DNA of 64,000 bases from Cordylochernes scorpioides (lineage: Eukaryota; Arthropoda; Arachnida; Pseudoscorpiones; Chernetidae). Location: positions 40,424,842 to 40,488,841 of the forward strand of contig CP092879.1 in the NCBI GenBank assembly GCA_030710605.1, written 5' to 3'. Made by a program: the position numbers and the translations under genes. Shown one piece after another: positions 10,750 to 21,092 of this stretch. How positions within the stretch are numbered: the first letter of the stretch is position 1; each line of letters starts with the position of its first letter. Under the pieces are notes generated by a model, which was given only the letters and a program-made list of their open reading frames with translations, was not told the DNA's origin and did not search any database.

Positions 10750-11037
10750 AGAGTGATAGAGGTTGTTGAATATTTGAAAACCTATTCAGTTTTACCAGCA
10801 ATTTCATTGGAAGAATGCACGTTCAAACCATTCCGAGCTGACCCCGGAAAGAACAAAAATGTTGACCGAGATGGGTTTCTGTCAATTTTCCTGTCATCGA
10901 GTTTCAGTAATGGAAGAATAGATGAAGCTACTTTGGTTGACGTTTACCATTTACTGCAAGTGCACGATAAGTCTGTAGAGACCAGTTTGAACATACAAGA
11001 TCTTATGGCCCTGTTTGATCACTACACTAATTTGTAG
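10750..11037 (+). CDS. Candidate terminal exon of an unrecognised host gene
   Basis: A 94-codon open frame ending in TAG, of ordinary amino-acid composition, and one of the very few here with no link to a transposon. It begins right after ctaaatcag, a good 3' splice-site context, and its first codon is GTG, so it is more likely an internal acceptor than a translation start. The peptide includes DRDGFLSIF, FSNGRIDEATL and QVHDKSVETSL, and is acidic near the end. I do not recognise the family. It could also be a processed or captured exon carried by a repeat. No upstream exon was identified in the preceding 700 bases. Confidence 0.5.
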   Translation, partial: RVIEVVEYLKTYSVLPAISLEECTFKPFRADPGKNKNVDRDGFLSIFLSSSFSNGRIDEATLVDVYHLLQVHDKSVETSLNIQDLMALFDHYTNL

Positions 11038-11174
11038 GGTTATATTTGAGCACTAATCATTGTCCCATTGAGGCAATTCTTTCTCACTTTTTTTTGCAGA
11101 AAATATAATCAATATGAATTAATCCTAGATGACATAATATATCACTCTTATACCACCAAGGTTTCTATAACATC

Positions 11175-11395
11175 CACTCATAAACAAAACATGAGTAATT
11201 TTTACCTTTCAGCATGTATATCGGGATTCAGACAATAACTCTGAGAGATATTTGATACATAATGACCTTTATTAAAGACACACGTGATAACCAAATGTGA
11301 AAAAAATTGCCTCTGTCTTCTTTAAAATAAAATAAAAAGACAGACAACCGGCGACAACAAATATTTTCCACTACCTTAAGTTTTGTCCATGGGTG
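11175..11395. mobile_element. MITE family A, copy 2
   Basis: Carries the family interior (cagcatgtatatcgggattc, gacctttattaaagacaca, ccggcgacaaca) and the right terminus ccttaagttttgtccatggg followed by TA. The left terminus is degraded (acatgagtaat where acttaaggaag is usual). Confidence 0.85.
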
Positions 11396-11574
11396 TATAT
11401 ATGATAAGTCTTAACAACTCTACATTGCTTATATAGGAAGGAAGAGCAATCTCAATAAATGTATCGAGCAATTCTCTCCCTCAGCAAATTCCAAAAAGGT
11501 CAGATAGGCATCCTTCATAGCAATATATCATATAGCATCAATATAGCAATATATTCAACAAATCTATGGCTATA

Positions 11575-12609
11575 CGAGGTGTGTTCGAAAGGTATCGCGA
11601 CTTTTGTGTTTTTTCAAAAAATATTTATTTATTCATGAATACCTATTTTGTCCCCTTCAAAGTAATCCCCATGAGATATTATACACTTGTGCCAACGGTT
11701 TTTCCAATCTTCGAAGCACTTCAAAAAATAATTTAAAAAAAATATTTTTCAGCTCCTCCTTCGATGCCGTCTTTATCTCGTCAAGCGTAGCGTAACGTCG
11801 TCCTTTTATGGGTTTTCAGTTTAGGGAACAAGAAAAAATCACAGGGGGCCAGATCTGGGGAATACGGTTGCTGTGGCATCATTAGTGTGTTGTTTTTGGC
11901 CAAAAAGTCGCGCACAAGCAACGATGTGTGAGCAGGGGCGTTATCGTGGTGCAAAAGCCAATTTTTGTTCTTCCACAAATCCGGGTGTTTCTGGCGGATT
12001 GGTTCGCGCAAATTGCGCATAACTTGCAGGTAATATTCCTTTATTAACCGTTCTACCCTGTGGCACCCCGTCTCATGCCCAAATCATTGATAAAAATCGA
12101 ATGGCACGAACCAATCGATATGTTTAGGTCCTCAGCAACTTCTCTAACGGTGATTCGACGATTGGCCAATATCATTTTCTCCACTTCATTAATTTCTTCG
12201 TCTGTTGTTGAAGTGCTCGGGCGTCGTCCGGCACGCTCTTCGTCGTTCACATCTTCTCGGCCTTCTGAGAACATTTTGTACCACCGATAAACGTTGCTTC
12301 GGTCCAAGGTAGCTTCTCCGTATGCCACAGTCAACATTCGGAATGCATCCGCGCACTTAATTTTGTTTTTCACACAAAATTTGATACAGGTTCTTTGATC
12401 CATTTTTTATAATAGGTAAAAATCGAAGACGATCCAAAACATCTGCAAGCAAAGCAGCTGTCAACAATTAAGTGAAAATTCAAAATGGTCGAGCTTGTCG
12501 GCATAAGTGAGAGACATGAGTACCAACATAAAGCCACAAAATGATCGAAATTCGAATATACGTAACCCGCGAAAATTCAAAAGTCGCGATACTTTTTGAA
12601 CACACCTCG
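11575..12609 (-). mobile_element. Mariner-type DNA transposon with internal deletion
   Basis: About 1035 bp with terminal inverted repeats of about 30 bp (cgaggtgtgttcgaaaggta and its inverse with few mismatches), flanked by TA on both sides (11573-11574 and 12610-12611). It encodes a broken transposase on the minus strand. The full element is typically near 1.3 kb, so about 0.3 kb is missing from the middle of the transposase. It is non-autonomous, but its ends are well preserved and could still be recognised by a relative's transposase. Confidence 0.95.
11781..12403 (-). pseudogene. Mariner transposase, deleted
   Basis: The N-terminal frame (12053-12403, 116 residues) starts MDQRTCIKFCVKNK and contains the paired helix-turn-helix DNA-binding region and the linker region (RITVREVAEDLNIS). 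A second frame (11781-12020) holds HHDNAPAHTS and PYSPDLAPCDFFLFPKLK, which carry the second and third acidic residues of the mariner D,D34D catalytic triad. The segment with the first Asp is absent, and the two parts are in different frames. Roughly 200 codons remain of about 345, so it cannot catalyse transposition. Confidence 0.95.
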
Positions 12610-12760
12610 TAAGCTTATAGGATAATAGAAATATGCATATATACATGTATCGAGCATTGTTCTTTCGCATAAAATTCCCAAAAGGTCAGCAAGGCATAAT
12701 TTAAAGCTATATATTATTATATAGCAACAGGTAAATATTGAAGTTAACCTCGCTCGATAC

Positions 12761-13902
12761 ATTAATATCTGAAAAAGTAAAAATGAATATCAGGTTAAAA
12801 AGTTTATTTTAATTTTAAATTTGAAAGCTTTCGAGCAAATATACTTCTCTTCAACTGGCTAATACTCTATGTACAATCTTTATATAATCTTTATACAAAA
12901 TAATTGAAAACCTTTGTTATTGACATGTGTTCTCGCGGGCGTGCATCAGACTGTTTACAGCTAAAGTAATAGATATTATACTGGGATGAAATCTCGAAAG
13001 CTTGCAAATTTAAAATTAAAAGAAACTTTTAATCTGATATTCATTTTTACTTTTTCAAATAATTTCTGGTAACTATTTCTCACATTAATATCTCGTTGTG
13101 CATATATATGCTATTATTTAAATAGTAACCATACCACGACATAGAATGGGCAGGTACTGGGCGGGAGAAGGTACCGAAAGGCTGACCCGGTACAACACAG
13201 CCCATTCTCCTGTCACCATGTTCCCTTAATGACCCGGTTACCAAATCGAATATTCAAATTGCTTCTCACAATGAAAAATTGGAAATGAAAAAAAAAATGG
13301 CTGATTTGATTTGGACCTTTCAATAAAGAAGAATTTTATTTTATAAAGTTTTTTTTCCTATGTCAATTTAACCCAAGAAATATGTTCGGAATTTAAAAAT
13401 TCCAAATTATTTCTTTTACAAACGATTAATTTATTGATGTTGTTTTTTTATATATTTTATTTGTGAAATATCTCTTTGTAATTTTTTATACGACTGATCG
13501 GAATCTGGAAATATCTCTAGGGTTATAAATAATTCATTTTGGAATGACGCGTGATTTTTTAAAAAGAAATAAAACTTTGAAATCTGATAAGGATTTTGAC
13601 ATGGCGTTTAAAAATTAGAGGAAATTTTGTTGGAAACCATCGATTTTTGATAAAACAAATTCCAGGATCGAATCCCGCGCTTTGAGCACTTTTCCCTTTT
13701 TACAATTTGATTTGTATATAAATCCTATTTACAATCAATGTGTATAAGTTACCATAATATTGGCTGTCTCACATGCTCGTCTACCAACGTATTAAGTAAA
13801 ATTTCTATAAACTTTTATCTATGATACATTGGCCGAGAGAGATGATAACATTGCTTACTTTTACTACCAGTGCTACAGATTAGCGTGGAAAATTTTATAA
13901 TA
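12761..13902. other. AT-rich stretch with a foldback and a SINE head scrap
   Basis: 12780-12860 and 12990-13060 are inverted copies of one another (aatgaatatcaggttaaaaag with the opposite strand of aatctgatattcattttta, plus gaaagctttcgagc against its inverse), making a foldback of about 290 bp. At 13655-13710 there is a B-box-like ggatcgaatcccgcg followed by gagcacttttccc, resembling a SINE head. No gene seen. Confidence 0.55.
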
Positions 13903-14079
13903 CACTAATGGACAAAACTAAAGGAATTTGTGCCTTTCAACATGTATATCGATATTAAGACAATAACTCTGAAAGATATTTGACACACAGTGACCTTTAT
14001 TGAAGACAACGAGATAACCAGGTGTAAACAAAATTGCCAGTCAAAGACTTTCCACTTCCTTAAGGTTTGTCCATGACTG
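13903..14079. mobile_element. MITE family A, copy 3
   Basis: 177 bp between TA dinucleotides. Left end cactaatggacaaaact, right end cttccttaaggtttgtccat. Interior tgtatatcgatattaagaca and gacctttattgaagacaa are as in the other copies; the central part is shortened. Confidence 0.88.
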
Positions 14080-14417
14080 TAATTCAACTGCTTAATAGTT
14101 ATCATGATTTTATAACCAGAATAATAAGAACGAAATATAGAAAAGTTTCTTTCTTTTATTACTGTAAGGTTAAAACACAATCTTTCAAACCCATAGGTTC
14201 ATCTACATGTAAAACTATAATTCAACTCTTACATTTACCTGTAAAAGAACTTAGAGGTTTAAATTATCGTGTTTTAAGGTTATCGTAATAAAAGGGGAAA
14301 TTTCTCCTTCGTGCTTATGCTTTCCGTTTGTAGTCTTTTTTATTAATTGCCTCAAAATCTCATACACCTCAAAGGATTTTATTTAGACAATACAACGAAC
14401 ACCCCTTAATATATAAG

Positions 14418-14458
<41 letters not shown>

Positions 14459-14733
14459 CTTATGTCCATAGTATGCCATTTGCCATTTAATACCATTTCT
14501 GAGATTCCACCCTCCAGTGCAGCGTATATAAGCAGAATCGTCCAATAGAACTCTAAGAGGCGATCTGATAAATTGAACTGATGAAACCGCTGGGAGGGTT
14601 CACCACTGATTAGCCAAGCCCTCCCGATATATTTTCAATGCAGTAAGGACAGTAGAAGTTTGCTTATTTTAAAGATAAAGTTTCGTACTTTGAATATTTT
14701 CACACCTTATATATATATCCTTCCTTCCTTATA
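14080..14733 (-). repeat. Penelope-linked family B, copy 1, after a (TA)n tract
   Basis: 14456-14720 matches, in reverse, the family seen at 50885-51297: ggaattccaccctccagtgc-like text, gcagaatcgtccaatag, then ctgggagggttcaccactga, gccaagccctccc, and cagtaaggacagtagaagttt. A (TA)n microsatellite lies at 14419-14455. 14080-14418 holds nothing recognisable beyond AT-rich sequence. Confidence 0.75.
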
Positions 14734-16443
14734 TCTATAAAAATGAAATGCGAAATCGATGTTTGTTATCGCTTCACGCAAAATCTACTGACTCAATCAT
14801 TATGGAATTTCGCATGTAGGTAGCTGAAGATTTCGTTTAACATATAGGCTATTCAAAAAACTAAAAAGGTTAATGTGCTTTTTTTTTTAAATAAAAAACC
14901 AAAAAGCGTTAGTTACAGTCTTTTACCGCTAGGGCGCAGCACTGGTCGCGACGATAAATGAATTTGATTGGTTAATAATTAACACGTTGTTTGTTTACAC
15001 GATGAATGTTAGTTTGTTCACACGATGAATGTTTTTAAAAGGTAAGATTATCCAATCGCCGTGACACTTTAGGAAGTTATTTACTATACTACTGGGAAGA
15101 TTTCTGGTTTGAATTTGATTTGCAATAAATATTCTTTGCAATTTTATTTGCAAATTTTCTACTTTCACTCACAAGCAGCGCCTCTAGCGGCGTCTGGTGA
15201 AATTATATTTATAAATTGTAACAATGCTTGAAATGTTTTCCAAGTATAATAAATTTAATTTGAGAATTTAGTAATATAATATTCCAATGACGTAAAAAAA
15301 ACTTAGCATTTCAATATCAATATATATTTAAAGAAAAAATTGTAACGATTTTGTGTTAAATGTTAAAATGTAATGTTAAAATATATTTTTACATTGTTAA
15401 TTTAATTTACTGTTGTTTTATAAAAATGATGATGCAACTTTAATTGTTGTTGTGAAAATATCTTTATTTACGGAGCTGCTAACCATAATAAATGATTTTT
15501 GAGCCCCTAATTGTTGTTGTTTATTATCGTTTGTTTATATAAAAAATTACATTGTATGTGATGATGAAAACAAAAAATGAAATTTTAAATTAATATATAT
15601 AATTCATTGAGAAAAAATAAATAATTAATTTTCAAATTCAAAAAAGCGACAATACCTTATTTAAAATATAATAAATGTTTTCAAAAAATTATGTGTGTTT
15701 CAAAAATATATTTAAACGCATATAACAATATTTATTTTTATATACGTTTATAAATCAATATATAGGTGGATTGGATGTTTTCTAGAATCGTTTTAACAAA
15801 TGTTTGTTAGGCAAACTTTTACTCGGATAAAAACTGTGTGAAGCCGGGTACATTCGCTAAATACAGTTATTTACAAATCTTCGTTTGTGGCAAGATACTA
15901 TTCCTTCAACTTCAAATTACCGAGTGGACCAATTAATACTGATTTTTTTCAACTTATCGAGTATTTTTCAAGGGACCGGGAAAAAAGTATCGAGAAGGTA
16001 GACAAGTAATGATTCAGTAGGGATTGGATGTTTGCTAGAATCGTTTAAACAAATGTTTGTTAAGCAAACTTTTACTTGGGGCGAAGCCGGGAACATATAT
16101 ATATATATATATATATATATGTTTGTCGGCTATGCACGCCCTCAATATGTAACTAATCTCGCTGAAATTTGAACAGGACAGAGAGTTAAATCTGGAAGAG
16201 TTTTTTGTCGCACTTTAACCAATAAAAATAATATTTAACCAAGTACTGAGCAAAAATATTTTTTAGTCAGAAATGATGATGACAATATTTCCGTATCATG
16301 CTTGATTGCATAAAAAAAAATCTTTTGGGGAATATTCACTAAAGCAGACCACGGGTAAAGCCAGATAATGATTAATAGTAGGCAGGAACAAAATTCTACC
16401 AGCGAAACATTCACTCGAGCAGAAGACACACGAAGCCAGGTAA

Positions 16444-16722
16444 TCTCTATATATAAAAATATCGTTTCTCGGCCTTTTGGCTAAGATCAATTAGTATATC
16501 TCTAGATATTTTAATTTATGTATATCTTTTTTTAAAATCTATTCAGTAGAGAGCGGATATGTTTGCTCGAAAAATAAATTTCATATATTATATAAATATA
16601 TGACATAACGAATTATATTATCATAATATTCTGTGTGTTCCCGAATATTATTATCAATAATATTCGTTAGGCAAACTTTCACTCGGATAAAACCCGGGCG
16701 AAGCCGGGTACACATCCGCTAG
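16444..16722 (+). mobile_element. Helitron unit with U2 snRNA-like 5' part
   Basis: 279 bp from TCTCTATATATA to CTAG, flanked by A (16443) and T (16723). After the 5' terminus it carries a stretch matching the first part of U2 snRNA, then an AT-rich body and the hairpin end (cccgggcgaagccggg). It closes the composite element. A sister unit is at 54110-54395. Confidence 0.85.
16461..16505 (+). pseudogene. U2 snRNA 5'-end fragment
   Basis: The text atcgtttctcggccttttgg followed by ctaagatcaa corresponds to the highly conserved first 30 or so bases of metazoan U2 snRNA, including stem I and the start of the region that pairs with U6. After that the match is weak (tagtatatct) and the branch-site-pairing region, Sm site and 3' stems are absent. 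It sits a few bases inside a Helitron, so it is a captured fragment and not a gene. Confidence 0.82.
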
Positions 16723-16851
16723 TATATATATATAAAAGGTTTTATAACATTTTTTTCAAGGAAAGTTATCAAAAATTTCGATGTTGATTTAAGAGTATAA
16801 AGTCGAATTGAGAGTATACTGTCAGTATAGCAAGCTATTACTGAACGGATT

Positions 16852-17365
16852 AGTAGAATTAAAAATAATTTATATGAAAAGTAGTTGTAAATTAAAGATG
16901 ATTAAAGCAAATTATTAAATATTATTATTAGGGTAACAAAATAGCTTTTATTCTTTAAGTAACAATTAAGGGCTATAACAAGTTCACGCTTATTACTTCG
17001 GTCGTTACACAGTGCTTTCCACACAAAAATATAAAAAAAAAATTATAAAATTACACAAAATATAACTTTAAAAATATATATATATATATTATTTCTTAAT
17101 AAATTTAAATTGTTTGATAAAAAGATTACAAGGTTCTGTCTTTGCTCTTTTTCCTACTCTAATATCTTCAATTCTTCCCTTTTTTTTTATGTTCTGCTTC
17201 AATGACGTGTAACGACCGAAGTAATAAGCGTGAACTTGTTATAGCCCTATATTGTTACTTAAAGAATAAAAACTTTTTGTTACCTTAATAATGATATTTA
17301 ATAATTTGCTTTAATCATCTTTAATTTACAACTACTTTTCATATAAATTATTTTTAATTCTACTT
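16852..17365. mobile_element. Long-terminal-inverted-repeat MITE
   Basis: Left arm 16852-17010 and right arm 17207-17365 are inverted copies over about 160 bases with few mismatches, from agtagaattaaaaataattt to ttcggtcgttacac. The centre, 17011-17206, is AT-rich with a segment (ttctgtctttgctcttttt) resembling 41900-41960. The Ty3-type element inserted only a few bases beyond the right arm. Confidence 0.88.
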
Positions 17366-17371
17366 ATATAT

Positions 17372-17672
17372 TGTTACACCTGCCTCGACCGTAGGTGCTT
17401 CTAAAGGTTTCTGATCAGCGTTCGCCATCTCATAAAATAAACCAGACCGCGTTCTCATAAAACAAGCGACTATATTTTATTAACAATGAAAAAGTTAAAC
17501 TGACTCTAGGAGATTTAGAGTAACAACGAACTAAACTCAAAAAACAAAAGAAGCTCTGTCAACTAATTGTATCTCGCTCTTATATCAAAAGCCTTATTTA
17601 CATAAATTTCTATTACCAATTATTTTATACTAATTTACATATTTTTACAAAATAACTATGCAGAATGTGACA
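17372..17672 (-). repeat. Ty3-type 3' LTR
   Basis: 301 bp, tgttacacc...tgtgaca in plus orientation. It differs from 22106-22406 at two positions that I can see: 17413 region ctg against cta, and gcgac against gcaac. It retains CAG at codon 6 of the predicted gag start, where the other LTR has TAG. Confidence 0.97.
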
Positions 17673-17686
17673 CTTCTCCCTCCTCC
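17673..17686 (-). other. Polypurine tract
   Basis: On the minus strand ggaggagggagaag lies directly against the 3' LTR, in the position needed to prime plus-strand DNA synthesis. Confidence 0.9.
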
Positions 17687-17769
17687 GAAATGGTCGCGTC
17701 CTCGTGACCGTCTTCCATTCTCGCAAAGTAAGGCTTGATTCTGCTTATGTGAACTGTTGTAGGTTGTGT

Positions 17770-19122
17770 GCGGTTCCCAGGGTATCTTCTGGCACGATGG
17801 AGTAGTTCACATCGGAATTTTTTTTCAGCACGATGTAGGGTCCGAAATAGCGTCTCTCACAGCGCTACTAAATCACCTGGTTCATAACCAGTTTGCCGAT
17901 GTTTTTGGTTGTAATAATTAATCATCTTTTCCTGACTTTTCTCGGTATTAACTTTCACAATATCTCTCGTTTTCACGATTTTTTCCATCAACTTGCTCAC
18001 GTACTCGTCATAATCCTCTGAATCGGGCTCAATAAAGATATTCGTGTCATCCAAAATCGAGACTGGTTCCCTTCCATACAAAAGGAAGAACGGGGAATAT
18101 TTGGTTGTTTCTTGTATTGTCGTATTGTAAGCATGGGTTATGAATGGAAGTATCTCGTCCCAATTCCTTTGATCTACGTTCACGTACATGCTTATCATAT
18201 TGATCAATGTTCTGTTTAATCGCTCTGTGAGGCCATTTGTCTGTGGGTGATAGCTTGTTGTGAGGCAATGTTGAATTTGACATATCTTGGTTATTTCTTT
18301 CACCAAATTTCTCGTGAATTGGCTTCCTCTATCGCTAATCAGATACCGTGGGGCTCCATGTTTCAAAATAACATTTTCTGTCAGAAATTTAGCAACCTCC
18401 CTCGCTGTGGCATCGATGACAGCCTTCGTTTCCGCATATTTTGTGTAATAGTCGGTCAATATTATCATCCACTTCTTTCTGTTCTTCGTAGATGGCAATG
18501 GTCCCAAAAAGTCGATCCCAACTCTCTCGAAGGGATAATTTGCAGCAGGGATCGGATGAAGTAGGCCAGCAGGCAACTGATTAGAACCCTTCCTGCTTTG
18601 GCACAGATGGCAGGTCCTAACATACTCCACCACATCCTTCAGCATGGATGGCCAGAAATATTTATCCTTCAGACGGTGCATTGTTCTGGTCACACCTAAA
18701 TGGCCACAGATCATATGATTGTGGTGCTCTTTTAAAATGTCCTTCCTTCTCACTCTGGGTACCACCAGCAGCCAGGTTCTTCCTTCTGGCCTCGGATTTC
18801 TTTTGTACAGACATCCGTTTTCTTCTTTAAAATTTTCAACAATCGATCGTTTGCCCTCCGTGTCACCGAGGCATCTCTTGATGTTTTCGATATATTCTTC
18901 GGAATCCTCGATGACTGGGTTGAAAAACAAACTATCATAGTTATCGTCAAAATCAGTTTTTGGTAATGGACCTCGTGAAAGACCATCTGCATCCAAATGT
19001 TTTTTCCCGGATTTATAAATTATTTCGAAGTCATATTCTTGTATTTTTAATGCCCATCTTGCAAGTCTACCTGTTGGATCCCTTAGGTTTCTTAACCAAC
19101 ACAACGCGTGATGGTCCGTCAT
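17770..19122 (-). pseudogene. Ty3-type pol: end of RNase H, integrase, C-terminal tail
   Basis: A 421-codon frame (17857-19122) begins in the last RNase H block (MTDHHALCWLRNLRDP). It continues with a zinc-binding H-X4-H (residues 136/141) and C-X2-C (171/174), and an integrase core with D204 in GIDFLGPLP, D264 in ISDRGSQF and E300 in TNGLTERLN; the D-to-E spacing is 35, as in active enzymes. The frame stops after YEPGDLVAL, while conserved tail coding (RYFGPYIVL, NYSIVPEDTLG) continues to about 17770 in another frame. That suggests a short deletion. The catalytic core itself looks intact. Confidence 0.95.
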
Positions 19123-19141
19123 AACTTTGAAGCGCCTTCCA

Positions 19142-19605
19142 TTATAGATAAGGCCGTAACTTCGACATTGACCATACTAATGCCAAACATTCCTTCTCCG
19201 TTGTCGAATAATTACGTTCTGGCTTGCTTAATGATCGACTTATGTATGAAATTACTTTTTCTTGACCATTGATAGTTTGAACAAGGGTAGCACCTAGGCC
19301 AATATTTGATGCATCGGTGTGGATCTGGGTCGGTGCTTCTGGGTCAAAATGTGATAATATCGGGGGATTTGTTAGCAAAGATTTCAGAGTTATAAATGCT
19401 TCTTCCTGAGATTCTGACCAGATGAATGGAGAATCCTTTCTTGTTAGTTTGAACAGTGGGTCAGCTATTCGCGAGAAGTTCTTAATGAATTTCCTGTAAT
19501 ATAAGCAAAGTCCTATGAATGACTGATTTCTTTTGTCTTTGAAGGACGGGGAAAATCTCTAATCGCTTTAACATTATGATCTGCCGGTTTAATTCCATGT
19601 TTGCT
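19142..19605 (-). pseudogene. Ty3-type pol: RNase H domain, frame-broken on both sides
   Basis: The 78-codon frame at 19142-19378 contains IHTDASNIGLGATL and NYSTTEKECLALVW, blocks that carry the first Asp and the Glu of retroelement RNase H. It lies in a different frame from the RT segment upstream and from the integrase segment downstream, with breaks near 19655 and 19141. Sequence between 19379 and 19605 encodes the connection region in broken frames. Confidence 0.93.
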
Positions 19606-19607
19606 TA

Positions 19608-21085
19608 TCACGTGACCGAGTATTTCAATTTCTTCAAATCCAAATCGGCACTTTTCCCATTAAGCCTCAGGTTCGATTCACGAAAGCACTTTAAAACAGC
19701 CTCAATCCTTCCGAGATGAGTGGTAAAGTCGGGACTGTATATAATAACGTCATCTAGGTAACAGAGGCAAAATTTCCATTTTATGTTTTTTAGTACATTG
19801 TCCATAATTCTTTCGAAAGTAGCTGGAGCATTGCACAAACCAAATGGCATAACATTAAATTCGTATAAACCGTGGGATGTTGTGAAGGCCGTCTTCTTCT
19901 TGTCTTGCTCCTCGATCTCTACCTGCCAGTATTCCGATCTGAGATCTATGGCCGTGAAATATCTAGATCCCTGAAGTGTGTCCATAACATCATCAATTCT
20001 GGGGATCGGATAAACATCCTTTACCGTTATGCTGTTCAGTTTCCTGTAGTCTACACAAAATCGCCAATTGCCATCTCTCTTTCTGACCAAAATAACCGGA
20101 AAAGCCCATGGACTAGAAGATGCCCTTATTACTCCCTGCTGGAGCATATCCTGAATTTGTTCTCCGATGATGTCTCGCTCCTTAGGGCTAATTCTGTACG
20201 ATTTGTGTTTTATCGGCTTCGCATTTTCTGTGTCAATTCTATGTTTGGCCAAATTCGTCTTGCCCAATTTTGATGAAAATAGATCACTGTATTTCGATAA
20301 AACTTGCCTTAATTCATTCTTTTGGCTTAATGTCAGGTCCTCGTTTATTTGAATTTCCGTCACCTTATCTTCCTCATCATCTTCTATATAATTAACCATG
20401 GTGGGAGGACTTGCGTAGCCCAAGGTCTGATTCTTCATTATTTTTAATGTTCGAGGATAAGGATTAGTTATCCATAAATCCGCTAATTTGTTTCTTACTG
20501 TGATCAGACATCTAGCAATACTAAGCCCATTTGTAAGAGTTAGCTTTTCATTTGGTTCAACCACGTATTCGCCATCATTGGCCTTCACGGTTACCCTGAC
20601 TAGTTTAACACAAAGTTGAGGCACTACTTCATCCTGCTGATTGATTATTTTCCTGGGTGCTTCGTTCGAATCTTGACACTCGGTCACAATGTCATATTCC
20701 AAAATATCCCGTTTGCAATTTATTTTCGCATTTAAACGCCTGAGAAGATCTCTTCCAATTATTAATGATATCATATTGCATTCCAGAACTACAAATCTAT
20801 GATTCAATGACTTTTCGTCAATTTTTATATCCATTGAAATGCTTCCCAATATATTAAGCCTTTTACCATCTGGACCAATACAATTTCCATTATAGGTTTC
20901 AATACGAACGTCAGTTTCGAGAGCAGTTCTTAAATCTACAATCGAAAGATCCGCGCCTGTGTCAACCAAGGCTTCCAATATTCCAATTTTATCAACATTC
21001 ACATTTATTCGGCTTTTTGAATCCATCTCTGTGATCGCGCCTATTTTCGACATGCCCTGGTTGACTGGAACAGGCGCGCTTTCTA
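19608..21085 (-). pseudogene. Ty3-type pol: protease and reverse transcriptase
   Basis: A 481-codon frame (from 21053, open back to the gag overlap at 21085). Protease: LVDTGADLSIVD at residues 29-40 with the DTG active site, then IIGRDLL. RT: SSPWAFPVILVRKRDGNWR near 313-331, FTAIDLRSEYWQV with the first Asp at 370, MPFGLCNAPATF, and YLDD at 432-435. The usual Gly in the SGY motif is Glu here (residue 374). After NLRLNG the frame is shifted by an indel and ends at 19608. No own start codon is needed if it is made by frameshifting from gag. Confidence 0.96.
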
Positions 21086-21092
21086 GTTTAAA
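21086..21092 (-). promoter_or_regulatory. Predicted -1 ribosomal frameshift site (TTTAAAC)
   Basis: Minus strand reads GAT TTA AAC TAG in the gag frame; the heptamer T TTA AAC fits X XXY YYZ and lies directly before the gag stop codon. The pol frame is exactly -1 to gag here and is open from this point (TTT AAA CTA GAA). I did not establish a downstream pseudoknot. Confidence 0.8.

Larger units (their letters stand above)
11415..12760. repeat. Repeat pieces flanking the mariner
   Basis: On each side of the mariner lies a diverged copy of the same sequence: gtatcgagcaattctctc with aaaaggtcagataggcat on the left, and gtatcgagcattgttctt with aaaaggtcagcaaggcat on the right (12645-12700). Related sequence is inside the Penelope-linked family at 51170-51220. 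The mariner therefore landed in or between two partial copies of that family. Confidence 0.55.
14734..16722 (+). mobile_element. Composite Helitron, copy 1
   Basis: Starts TCTATAAAAATGAAATGCG after an A and ends with a hairpin (cccgggcgaagccggg), acacatccg and CTAG before T. Inside are three further Helitron-like 3' ends: gaagccgggtacattcgctaa at 15841-15860, gcgaagccgggaaca at 16081, and cgaagccaggtaa at 16425. It therefore looks like four non-autonomous units joined head to tail. The whole composite recurs at 52438-54395 with small changes. No coding capacity. Confidence 0.85.

Noticed and set aside
16461-16505. Functional U2 snRNA gene
   Set aside because: Only the 5' part matches; branch-pairing region, Sm site and 3' stems are missing, and it lies inside a Helitron.
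17857-19122. Intact integrase gene, possibly domesticated
   Set aside because: It is bounded by frame breaks within a recent retrotransposon and has its LTRs; no sign of host use.
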